Below are positions 17,259-24,849 of a DNA stretch of 64,000 bases, one piece after another. The notes beneath the pieces are model-generated. The model was not told the origin of the DNA, did no database searches, and saw nothing but the letters and a program-made list of their open reading frames with translations. The number at the start of each line of letters is the position of its first letter. Position 1 is the first letter of the stretch. Position numbers and translations under genes: made by a program. Origin of the DNA: Gammaproteobacteria bacterium (GTDB lineage Bacteria; Pseudomonadota; Gammaproteobacteria; Steroidobacterales; GCA-2729495); the NCBI GenBank assembly GCA_028285245.1, contig JANQPY010000035.1, positions 86,920 through 150,919 on the forward strand, given 5' to 3'.

Positions 17259-18615
17259 ACGGGCCGACTGGTCGCTCGCGCGGCGCGTCCTGCTTGGTGG
17301 CGGACTGGTGGTCATCACCTGCGTGGGACTCATCGGGCTCTCGGTAGACCGCGCGTTTGAGAACAGCGTCGAAGAACTCGTCCAGGAACGGCTGCTGGCG
17401 CGGGTCTATATGCTCATGGGCGCGACGAGCATTACCGACGACGGCCGCCTGGAGCTGCCTGCGCAGCTACCAGAGGAACGGCTGGCCACGCCAGGCTCGG
17501 GTGCCTACGCAGCGATCACGGACGAAGACGGCACTTTGCTATGGCGCTCGGCGTCCAGCGTTGGCCAGAACGTGAGCTATCCGGGGCCGGCAGAGCGCGG
17601 CCTGCCCCAACTCAACAAAGCACGCGATAGCTCAGGTACCTTACTGCAAGGCCTGAGTTATCCCGTCTACTGGGAACTGCCTTCTGGAAAGGACAGGCTT
17701 CTTAGCTTTCAGGTTGCCGAAAGCCGCACGTTGGTGGAGTCACAAACGGTCGCCTTCCGGCGCACGCTGACGTGGTGGTTGGCGGCCGGTGCCGCGAGCC
17801 TGTTAGTGGTGATGGCCGGCGTGCTGCTGTGGAGTCTGGCGCCGGTACGCAGCATCGCGAAGGAAGTTCGCTTGGTCGAAGCCGGAGAGCTTGATGGATT
17901 CAACCAACAGTATCCCGTCGAGCTGCGACCGCTGACCGACAGTTTGAATGCGCTCATTAGCAGCAGAGAGAAACGTATACAGCGTTACCGGCATGCGCTT
18001 TCGGACCTTGCGCATAGCCTGAAGACCCCACTGGCGGTGCTGCGCGCAGGCGGCAACGACTCATCTTCTGCTCCGCCCGGCACAAACGCGCAGCTGCAAA
18101 GGATGGAAGAGACGATTGAGTACCATTTGCAGCGCGCAGCCATCACCGGGCGCATGCCACTCGCTGCCCCCGTTGCAGTTGCACCTGCTGCGCTGGCAAT
18201 AGTCGATTCGCTGAAAAAGATCTACGCCGAGAAACAACTCACCTTCATCACTGAAATTGACTCACAAGTGCGCTTTCCCGGTGCTGCGGGTGACCTGTCA
18301 GAGCTGCTGGGTAACCTTGCCGACAATGCCTGCAAGTGGGCCAATTCCCGCGTGCGACTGCGAGCCGTCAACGACGCCAGCCAGCACAGCGGCTTCCGTC
18401 TGGACATTGATGATGACGGGCCGGGTATCCCCGCAGAAATGCGCCAGCAGGTGATCAGCCGGGGCGTCCGCGCAGACTCCGAGAACCCTGGTCAGGGGAT
18501 CGGCCTGGCGGTCGTCGTGGAAACGGTGACTGAGATGTATCAGGGCACCGTAGCGATTGACACGAGCGACCTGGGGGGCACGCGGATCACCGTGAGTATC
18601 CCCGCCAATGGCTGA
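17242..18615 (+). CDS. PhoQ-like membrane sensor histidine kinase
   Basis: 457 aa from a GTG start inside the end of the regulator gene. TM1 at about 14-34 and TM2 at about 175-195 flank a periplasmic sensor domain with an acidic stretch (DDGRLELP, AITDEDGTLLW). A HAMP-like linker, the H box DLAHSLKTPLAVL, the N box LADNACKWANS and the G boxes DDDGPGIP and GQGIGLAVV follow, so it should autophosphorylate and pass phosphate to the adjacent regulator. The HSLKTPL form of the H box is the one found in PhoQ-like kinases. The ligand is not evident. Confidence 0.9.
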   Translation: MPDQRERADWSLARRVLLGGGLVVITCVGLIGLSVDRAFENSVEELVQERLLARVYMLMGATSITDDGRLELPAQLPEERLATPGSGAYAAITDEDGTLLWRSASSVGQNVSYPGPAERGLPQLNKARDSSGTLLQGLSYPVYWELPSGKDRLLSFQVAESRTLVESQTVAFRRTLTWWLAAGAASLLVVMAGVLLWSLAPVRSIAKEVRLVEAGELDGFNQQYPVELRPLTDSLNALISSREKRIQRYRHALSDLAHSLKTPLAVLRAGGNDSSSAPPGTNAQLQRMEETIEYHLQRAAITGRMPLAAPVAVAPAALAIVDSLKKIYAEKQLTFITEIDSQVRFPGAAGDLSELLGNLADNACKWANSRVRLRAVNDASQHSGFRLDIDDDGPGIPAEMRQQVISRGVRADSENPGQGIGLAVVVETVTEMYQGTVAIDTSDLGGTRITVSIPANG

Positions 18616-18634
18616 CGACCAGTCGTCGAGCTGG

Positions 18635-19129
18635 CTAAAGGGCCGCCTTCAGTCTGCCAGCGCCAACGAAGTGACTGCGGTAGTGCCCGTCGGACAGAGT
18701 ATCGATGGTGACGGGCCGGCCACTGGAAGGCGCGTGCACGAAGCGCCCGTCGCCGAGGTAAATGCCGACATGGGACACCTTGCCGGTGAAGCTGAAAAAC
18801 AACAGGTCGCCCGGTCTGGCCGAGTCCAGCGATAGCGGCTGACTGGCGCGGTACTGTGCCTGCGAGGTCCGCGGGGCAGAAAGGCCGGCAGAGCGATACG
18901 CAAAGTACACCAGTCCGCTGCAGTCAAACGCATCTGGCCCCCGCGCACCATAGCGGTAGGGATCGCCGAGTTGATCGAGCGCCGTACTCACCACCTGTTG
19001 GCTGGCTGACGACAGCGAGCGGCCAGCCGGAGCCTCGCCGCGCTGCGCAGGCAACGTGGATCCGCAGGCCTGCAGCAGGCCCGCCAACAGGCCAACGGCG
19101 AGCCATTTAGTTCGCCTGGTTGCGTTCAT
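18635..19129 (-). CDS. NlpC/P60 (C40) peptidoglycan endopeptidase, lipoprotein
   Basis: 164 aa. A short lipoprotein signal ends in LLQACGS. The mature part is a single NlpC/P60 domain with catalytic Cys in FDCSGLV, His in VSHVGIYLG and a third polar residue in FVHAPSSG. Relatives such as MepS/Spr cut D,D- or gamma-D-Glu/DAP peptide bonds in peptidoglycan during wall growth. It converges on the sensor kinase gene with 19 bp between stops, and diverges from dinB. Confidence 0.88.
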   Translation of the reverse strand: MNATRRTKWLAVGLLAGLLQACGSTLPAQRGEAPAGRSLSSASQQVVSTALDQLGDPYRYGARGPDAFDCSGLVYFAYRSAGLSAPRTSQAQYRASQPLSLDSARPGDLLFFSFTGKVSHVGIYLGDGRFVHAPSSGRPVTIDTLSDGHYRSHFVGAGRLKAAL

Positions 19130-19273
19130 GCTTCGTTCAGCTCACCGTGATCCCGCATGCCGGTAGTATCGTCGCTGTGGTTGCACAATGCGCCGAACCG
19201 GATCACACACTTGATCCCAAGATCGCGGTCGAGCAATCGACTCACTGACCTGAAACCCTTCTGACCCTAACTT

Positions 19274-20470
19274 ATGACCACCCACAACCCCAAAACACGC
19301 TGGCTTGCGCATGTTGACCTGGATGCATTTTTCGCCAGTGTCGAGCAGCGTGATCAACCGAAATTGCGGGGCAGGCCGGTTGTGGTCGGGGCGCGGCCGG
19401 GCAATCGAGGCGTGGTTACCGCGGCCTCGTACGAGGCTCGCGTCTTCGGCATTCACTCGGCGATGCCGATGGGCGAAGCCGTTCGCCGTTGTCCAGACGC
19501 GGTCTTTCTGCCGACGGACCTTCCGCGGTATCGCCAGGCATCCCGTGCCGTGTTTGCGATTCTTGCGGAAACAGTGCCGGTCGTTGAAGCCGCATCTATT
19601 GATGAGGCGTATCTCGACATCAGTGGTATGGAAAAGCTCGTTGGTGAACCACACAAAATCGGTGCGCTCATACGCGAACGAATACGCAGTGGCACCGGAC
19701 TCACGGCATCGGTTGGCATTGGCCCCAACCGGCTCATCGCCAAGCTGGGCTCGGAAGACTGCAAACCCGATGGCCTGCGAGTTATTCCCCACGATCACGT
19801 CCGCGAGTTTCTGGATCCGCTGCCGGTCAGCAAGCTACGCGGTTTGGGCAAGCGCACCGCGCGAGTATTCACGCAGCTCGGCATCAAGACTATAGGCGAA
19901 CTGCACCACTACAAAAGCCGGGAGCTGGAACAGCGACTCGGGTCGCAGCTCGCGGCCAAGTTTCGACGCCAGGCCGAAGGTGTCGGCGCCGAGGCAGTGG
20001 TACCCGGCCGCCGGCGCAAGAGTGTGTCGAAGGAGACGACGTTCAATACAGATGTTGGCGACGACGATTACCTCCACGACGTGCTGCGCACGCTCGCCGC
20101 CAGCGTAGCGGCCACCGCGCGACAGGAGTCGTTTGCTGGTGCCGTCGTCACGCTAAAGGTCCGCTATGCGGGATTCGAGACGCATACTCGCCAACAGAAA
20201 CTGGATGCAGCCACCGTTGACGAGAGGCAGATGCTGCGTACGGCTTGGCGCCTATACCAGTCTACCGGCCTGCCGCGCCGACCGGTAAGACTCATCGGTA
20301 TTGGTCTTGCCGCGCTTAAGCGCGACGACGAAGCTCAGCCGGACTTGTTTGGCGCACCGGCTGCACCCCAGCGAGATCAGCGGGTGCTAAACACGATTGA
20401 TGCAGTGCGCGACCGCTTTGGCGACGGCAAACTGGCAGTGGGCCTGGCCCGGCAGTCCAAACGCCGCTAG
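19274..20470 (+). CDS. dinB: DNA polymerase IV (Y-family translesion polymerase)
   Basis: 398 aa. The palm has the metal-binding HVDLDAFFASVE at about 12-23 and SIDEAYLDISG near 113, with TASVGIGPNRLIAKLGS and the little-finger domain to about 360. A QPDLFG sequence near residue 355 fits a beta-clamp-binding motif, followed by a short basic C-terminal tail. The enzyme copies past lesions such as N2-dG adducts with low fidelity. I see no clear LexA box in the 144-bp upstream gap. Its last 4 bp overlap the convergent MAPEG gene. Confidence 0.93.
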   Translation: MTTHNPKTRWLAHVDLDAFFASVEQRDQPKLRGRPVVVGARPGNRGVVTAASYEARVFGIHSAMPMGEAVRRCPDAVFLPTDLPRYRQASRAVFAILAETVPVVEAASIDEAYLDISGMEKLVGEPHKIGALIRERIRSGTGLTASVGIGPNRLIAKLGSEDCKPDGLRVIPHDHVREFLDPLPVSKLRGLGKRTARVFTQLGIKTIGELHHYKSRELEQRLGSQLAAKFRRQAEGVGAEAVVPGRRRKSVSKETTFNTDVGDDDYLHDVLRTLAASVAATARQESFAGAVVTLKVRYAGFETHTRQQKLDAATVDERQMLRTAWRLYQSTGLPRRPVRLIGIGLAALKRDDEAQPDLFGAPAAPQRDQRVLNTIDAVRDRFGDGKLAVGLARQSKRR

Positions 20471-20904
20471 AAGACGATGGTTGGTGACGTGGCCAGTGAT
20501 GCGGTGAACACAACCCAGATAACAAACAACGTCGCACAGCTGGCTGCGTAAGCCAAGAACCGGTGCATGACGTTATTGTAGGTAACGTGAATCACCGAGT
20601 GCACGGTTCGAAGCAATACATAGACCCAGGCCATGGCAACCAGGGCAAGCGAGGTCTGCTCAGTGATGTAGATGCTGACGCACGCCACATAGAACAGCAC
20701 TGGTACCTCAAACAGATTTTGCAGATTGTCCGCAGCGGTCACATCCTTAAGCACGCCTGCAGCGGAAGCACGCGTCGCGAACTGTTTCGGATTAACCTTC
20801 AGCGCGCGTATCTCCCGGATACGACGCCGAAACAACAGAATCCAAACGCCGGCTGACAACCCCGCCAGGGCCACCATGGGCCAGATGATGCTAAACGGCG
20901 TCAG
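20467..20904 (-). CDS. MAPEG-family membrane protein, possible CTG start
   Basis: Four hydrophobic helices and the motif LKDVTAADNLQNLFEVPVLFYVACV followed by YVLLRTVHSVIHVTYN identify a MAPEG protein, the small membrane family that includes glutathione S-transferase- and eicosanoid-type enzymes. The first ATG (20877) would cut the first helix short and has no ribosome-binding site. Reading back in frame, CTG at 20904 has GGAG 6 bp upstream and adds LTPFSIIWP, completing the first helix; no ATG, GTG or TTG exists before the next in-frame stop. I therefore give the longer form (145 aa). Confidence 0.8.
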   Translation of the reverse strand: MTPFSIIWPMVALAGLSAGVWILLFRRRIREIRALKVNPKQFATRASAAGVLKDVTAADNLQNLFEVPVLFYVACVSIYITEQTSLALVAMAWVYVLLRTVHSVIHVTYNNVMHRFLAYAASCATLFVIWVVFTASLATSPTIVF

Positions 20905-20934
20905 AACTCGCTCCGGTGTTCCGCATGTGACGCA

Positions 20935-21873
20935 TCAGGATGCTGCCCTTGGTTGCGAGTCTTGTTTGATGATGCTGGTGGCCAAAGCAATCATCGAGGA
21001 TATGTCGCCCAGGTTGGCGGGCACGATAAGGGTGTTGCCCTCCTTTGCCAGGTGACCAAACTGCTTGACGTAGTCCTCGGCAATTCGCAGGCGCATGGCA
21101 GAATCGCCACCGTCCTGGGTGACCGCCGTTGCCACCTGACGGAGACCTTCCGCGGTTGCCTGGGCGATCGCAAGAATCGCCTTAGCCTCGCCCTCGGCCT
21201 CGTTAATCTGTTGCTGTTTTGCCGCCTCCGACTCCTTGATCACCCGCTGCTTCTCGCCCTCTGCTTCATTAATTTTGGCGTCTCGCTCACCCTCAGAGGT
21301 AAGAACAACAGCGCGCTTTTCCCGCTCGGCGCGCATCTGCTTCTCCATGGCGGTTAGCACATCGTTAGGCGGGTTAATGTTCTTGATCTCGTAACGCAGA
21401 ACCTTGACGCCCCATGGATCAGACGCCTTGTCGAGTTCCGCGACGACATTGGAGTTGATCATCGCCCGCTCTTCAAACGTCCGATCGAGGTCGATTTTAC
21501 CGATCTCACTACGCAGTGTTGTTTGCGCGAGCTGGGAAATCGCAAATACATAATCGCTGATGCCGTATGACGCGCGCTGCGGGTCGAGGACCTGCAAATA
21601 CAGCACACCGTCAACACCCACCTGAACATTATCCCGGGTGATACAGACTTGCTCCGGAATGTCGAAAGCCAACTCTTTAAGGCTGTGCTTATAGGCGGCG
21701 CGTTCTATGAACGGGATGAGAATGTGGAACCCAGCGCCGAGTGTCTTGCTGTACTTTCCCAGGTTCTCGATCACGTAAGCGCTTTGTTGTGGGACGACGA
21801 CAGCCGTCTTAGCAATCACGATCACCGCCAGGATGGCGAAACCAATCGCTACAAATGAAGCAACGTTCTCCAT
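20935..21873 (-). CDS. qmcA: SPFH/stomatin-like membrane protein (QmcA-like)
   Basis: 312 aa from the ATG at 21873, which has GGAGA upstream. One N-terminal transmembrane helix (ASFVAIGFAILAVIVIA) is followed by the SPFH/band-7 domain (VVVPQQSAYVIENLGKYSKTL ... GFHILIPF), then a long coiled-coil with EGEKQRVIKESEAAKQQQ and EGEAKAILAIAQATAEG repeats. Bacterial homologues form large membrane-associated assemblies and are encoded with NfeD partners, as here. They are linked to membrane-protein quality control by FtsH-type proteases and to functional membrane microdomains. Confidence 0.88.
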   Translation of the reverse strand: MENVASFVAIGFAILAVIVIAKTAVVVPQQSAYVIENLGKYSKTLGAGFHILIPFIERAAYKHSLKELAFDIPEQVCITRDNVQVGVDGVLYLQVLDPQRASYGISDYVFAISQLAQTTLRSEIGKIDLDRTFEERAMINSNVVAELDKASDPWGVKVLRYEIKNINPPNDVLTAMEKQMRAEREKRAVVLTSEGERDAKINEAEGEKQRVIKESEAAKQQQINEAEGEAKAILAIAQATAEGLRQVATAVTQDGGDSAMRLRIAEDYVKQFGHLAKEGNTLIVPANLGDISSMIALATSIIKQDSQPRAAS

Positions 21874-21907
21874 GTTTTCTCTCCGTGCTCTTCTCCGACC
21901 AGCTCGC

Positions 21908-22348
21908 TCAGGCCTTGTTTTCGTTCTCAACAACCAGGGTCAGGCTGTCGACTCGCTTAATTTGCGCCTTGCCGCCCTGCTCAATTGCGGTGGCGCCATC
22001 ATTCAGAACCGTCCAGGTCGTACCCCTGTACTTCATGCGACAGCTCTCGCCCGGTGCGAGATTCTGCTGGAGGCTGATCGTCTCGCCCGCCGGGCCGACC
22101 GGATAGTCCTGCGAGACGCCGCGAAACTTCTCGTAGAGTCGGGCCCTGAACAGCACCATCGTCGCGATTGACAACACGCCGAACAGCGCCCACTGCGCCC
22201 AGCCTTGCAGCCTGAACCCAAGCAAATCGAGGGCGCCAACGAGCAGCGCCGAGGCGCCAATAAAGATGAGATAGAAGGCGGCGTCGACGCCGAGCAACTC
22301 GGAGCCGAACAAGATCGCACCTAGCGTTATCCATGCCCACCAAGGCAT
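21908..22348 (-). CDS. NfeD-family membrane protein (short form)
   Basis: 146 aa from the ATG at 22348. Three transmembrane segments (MPWWAWITLGAILFGSELL, FYLIFIGASALLVGAL, WAQWALFGVLSIATM) are followed by an OB-fold-like soluble domain with CRMKYRGTTWTVLNDG. This is the short NfeD without the ClpP-class protease domain. It is 34 bp upstream of the SPFH gene on the same strand; the two families are routinely paired and probably form one complex. Confidence 0.88.
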   Translation of the reverse strand: MPWWAWITLGAILFGSELLGVDAAFYLIFIGASALLVGALDLLGFRLQGWAQWALFGVLSIATMVLFRARLYEKFRGVSQDYPVGPAGETISLQQNLAPGESCRMKYRGTTWTVLNDGATAIEQGGKAQIKRVDSLTLVVENENKA

Positions 22349-22487
22349 AACCCCAACCCCGGCAATGTTCCTAAGATGGCTGCAAAGCTTAGCACTTTGC
22401 CCCGGCTGAACCGGGGTCGGATTACCTGGGGGCAGCGCCCAACCGCATGGCGCTGCGGCGGTCCTGGCGCTCGGCTGGCCCCGAACT

Positions 22488-23474
22488 CTACTCAGACCAG
22501 CGCTTGATATCGGCCTCAGCCGGCACTTCGAAATCGCCGGTCTCGCTTTGGTAGATGATGTTGACGAAGGCGCGGCTCTTGATAAAGCCCTGCTCCCATA
22601 GGGGGTCCAGGCCAACCAGCGGGTCCGCGGCACGAATCGCTTTCAGGTCCAGACCCTCGGCAATCAACGCCGCCACCTTCTCGCGCGCGACGACAAGTTT
22701 GTCGCGCACTTCGAGCATACGCGCGCGATTCGTGATGGGCCCGTGTCCCGGGATAATGATGGTTTCGTAATCGGCAAGATCCAGCAAAACGTTGGTCGCT
22801 TCAATCAACCCCTGAATCGTGCCGCCGCTGGCGACGTCGATGAGCGGAAAGCCGGTGTGCAGAAACGCATCGCCTGTGTGCAGCACGTTGGCGCCCCGGA
22901 AGTACACGGCGGTATCCCCGTCCGTATGGGCCGGCGGCAAATGAATCAGGTCGATGCGCTCGCCATTGAGATGAAAACTCATGCGATCGCTGTAGGTGAT
23001 AACAGGCAGCGCCTCTGGCGGACGCGGCCGGGTACCGGTGCGAAACAGCAGGTGATACTGAACGCTGTTCAGCCGTTGACGCACGTTGTCGTGCGCGACA
23101 ATCGTATGGCCAGCCGCGCCTAACCTGGCGTTGCTTCCCGTGTGGTCGCCATGCCAGTGCGTGTTGAGTACGTAGCGCAGCGGCGTATCCGTCAATTCAT
23201 CGATCGCGGCCAGGATCTTATCGGCCATAGGCGCAAACTGATCGTCGACGATCAGCGCACCGTCAACGCCTATCGACAGAGCAACATTGCCCGCCGGCTC
23301 CATCCTTAGCAGAAAGATGTTGTCCCGCACCTGGGCGACCTCTAAGTCACCATCCATACGGCGACCCTGGGCCGCCAGCGGATCAGCCATCGACAGGCTG
23401 ACGACGCCGGCGATCAACACCGCCAGCGTTAGACGGCCACCAAATGCGTGCGCTAAGTTCTGACCAAACAACAT
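22488..23474 (-). CDS. Exported metallo-beta-lactamase-fold hydrolase
   Basis: 328 aa from the ATG at 23474, with GGGAGG 8 bp upstream. A signal peptide (AVLIAGVVSLSMADPLAAQG) indicates periplasmic location. The dinuclear zinc motif THWHGDH at about 130, HTGDAF near 200 and PGHGPIT near 240 are intact. The layout resembles the SoxH/quinoprotein-relay type of MBL proteins found near periplasmic redox systems. The substrate is unknown. It lies 22 bp downstream of the CbiX-like gene and both sit just after the cbb3 assembly genes, on the same strand. Confidence 0.85.
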   Translation of the reverse strand: MLFGQNLAHAFGGRLTLAVLIAGVVSLSMADPLAAQGRRMDGDLEVAQVRDNIFLLRMEPAGNVALSIGVDGALIVDDQFAPMADKILAAIDELTDTPLRYVLNTHWHGDHTGSNARLGAAGHTIVAHDNVRQRLNSVQYHLLFRTGTRPRPPEALPVITYSDRMSFHLNGERIDLIHLPPAHTDGDTAVYFRGANVLHTGDAFLHTGFPLIDVASGGTIQGLIEATNVLLDLADYETIIIPGHGPITNRARMLEVRDKLVVAREKVAALIAEGLDLKAIRAADPLVGLDPLWEQGFIKSRAFVNIIYQSETGDFEVPAEADIKRWSE

Positions 23475-23496
23475 GCTCGAGACCTCCCGCAACAGG

Positions 23497-24537
23497 CTAA
23501 CCCGCTGAGTCCACACTGGCGGTAATCGCTTCTTCCAGCCAGTCAGGGAACCGCGGGTGCGTCATCACACCCGTGTCACTGAAAGTGACGCCAAGGTCTT
23601 CCACATCGCGTTGCAGTTTGCCCATCACCCCGGCGGCCGTTAGCACCGTGGTAATTACGACGACGTCGCGGCCCTGAGCTTTGGCCTGGCTTACCCAGCC
23701 GCGAAGCCGTTCCACGTTTGCGGCCCGCCAATCGATCGGGGCGTCATCCTGTACGTTGACGACACGCACTTCCGCAAAACCGACTTCCTTCTGAATAAAT
23801 GCGGCATGCTGGTCCAGTACAGCCAGCTCGCGCTGATTGTCAGCAGGATCGGCAGGGCCATGGCCCATGATCAGAAGCATCTCGTTCGCTGGGTTGCGGC
23901 TGGCGGCGCGGGCATGGTCGCGCAACGCCTCACCGACAATGGGATGCGGCATGGGATTCGGCGCCCAGACGATCTTTGCATCGGTCTCTACCTGCGGAAT
24001 ATCGATGTAACCCGGCTCATCCGAAGCGCCCAACGCGTACCGCCACTGGCGCACCATGCCGGATTTATCTGCGGTGGTGGCAGGAATCACAACGATTGTC
24101 TTGGCACCCGAGTTTTCCAGGTCGTCAACCGCTGCCTGCAGATGGTCAGATTCCGCAATCGCCAGCCCGAATCCATAGGTCGTTGGGTATTTCTTCTTCA
24201 CGCTCGAAAAAGTCTGCTTGAACTGTTCGTAGCCCTCGCCGTAGAAATGATGTGCGAGCACCAGCACGCCCACTTCACCGCGCGTATCTGCCGAGCTGAG
24301 ACGGCCATGCTCGTTGTACAGCCGGGCCATCATGTCGAGCAGCTCATCGTTCGTGTAGTTCGCAAACTTCTTGATGACGCCGCGCACACCGTCCATCTGC
24401 TCCTGCGTCAGGTCAGGGCGCGGCAGCTCCTGACCCGGCTTGATGTGGCCGCCGGCCCAGGCCACGGCACTGCCAGCAACGATGAGGGTGAACGCTGTGC
24501 CGACAAGCGCTAGCGGATTCGACATGCTTCGTGACAT
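23497..24537 (-). CDS. Exported CbiX/sirohydrochlorin-chelatase-like protein
   Basis: 346 aa. An N-terminal signal peptide (LALVGTAFTLIVAGSAVAWA) is followed by two chelatase-like halves: VLVLAHHFYGEGYEQFKQTF near 90-110 and LLIMGHGPADPADNQREL near 220, the second having the GHG signature of the CbiX class II chelatases. Those enzymes insert Co2+, Ni2+ or Fe2+ into tetrapyrroles in the cytoplasm, so an exported relative is a different biological proposition, perhaps metal or tetrapyrrole binding in the periplasm. The function is not established. Its neighbours are ccoS upstream and the exported metallo-hydrolase downstream. The first 48 residues of an N-terminal alternative (ATG 12 bp in) would not alter the signal. 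Confidence 0.68.
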   Translation of the reverse strand: MSRSMSNPLALVGTAFTLIVAGSAVAWAGGHIKPGQELPRPDLTQEQMDGVRGVIKKFANYTNDELLDMMARLYNEHGRLSSADTRGEVGVLVLAHHFYGEGYEQFKQTFSSVKKKYPTTYGFGLAIAESDHLQAAVDDLENSGAKTIVVIPATTADKSGMVRQWRYALGASDEPGYIDIPQVETDAKIVWAPNPMPHPIVGEALRDHARAASRNPANEMLLIMGHGPADPADNQRELAVLDQHAAFIQKEVGFAEVRVVNVQDDAPIDWRAANVERLRGWVSQAKAQGRDVVVITTVLTAAGVMGKLQRDVEDLGVTFSDTGVMTHPRFPDWLEEAITASVDSAG

Positions 24538-24690
24538 GGCTTGTTCTCGAGTCCAGGAATGCGAACAAGCCTAGCGTCATGACCATTCACGGGCAACGAC
24601 GATAATGGGGTGGTGCGGCGCGCGGTCAGGCGCGGCTGAGATGAAGCAGAAGAAGGGCGCCGCCGCCATCGGCGCACGCACCGAGTGCTG

Positions 24691-24849
24691 TTAATCCCCG
24701 GGTGGGCGTTTTTCGTCGTCCAGAATGATGCGCCACGCCGGCGTATCCAGATCATCAAACTGGCCAGACCGCGTGGCCCAAAAGAATGCAGCGATGGCCG
24801 CCAGGAGCAGGACCAGGCCTAGCGGTATCAAATAGAAAATAATGTTCAT
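24691..24849 (-). CDS. ccoS: cbb3 oxidase assembly protein CcoS
   Basis: 52 aa: one transmembrane helix (MNIIFYLIPLGLVLLLAAIAAFFWA) followed by SGQFDDLDTPAWRIILDDE, the diagnostic CcoS tail. CcoS is needed to load cofactors into CcoN. The start overlaps the ccoI stop by 4 bp (ATGA), so it is translated with the copper ATPase. The 150 bp beyond it to the CbiX-like gene hold nothing I can identify. Confidence 0.9.
   Translation of the reverse strand: MNIIFYLIPLGLVLLLAAIAAFFWATRSGQFDDLDTPAWRIILDDEKRPPGD

Noticed and set aside
22379..22422. Hairpins (GCAAAG/CTTTGC and CCCCGG/CCGGGG) between the metallo-hydrolase and NfeD genes as terminators
   Set aside because: Short stems without T-runs on either strand; the significance is unclear.
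23806..24513. 235-codon + strand frame opposite the CbiX-like gene
   Set aside because: Shadow frame with biased composition; the - strand gene has a signal peptide and conserved motifs.
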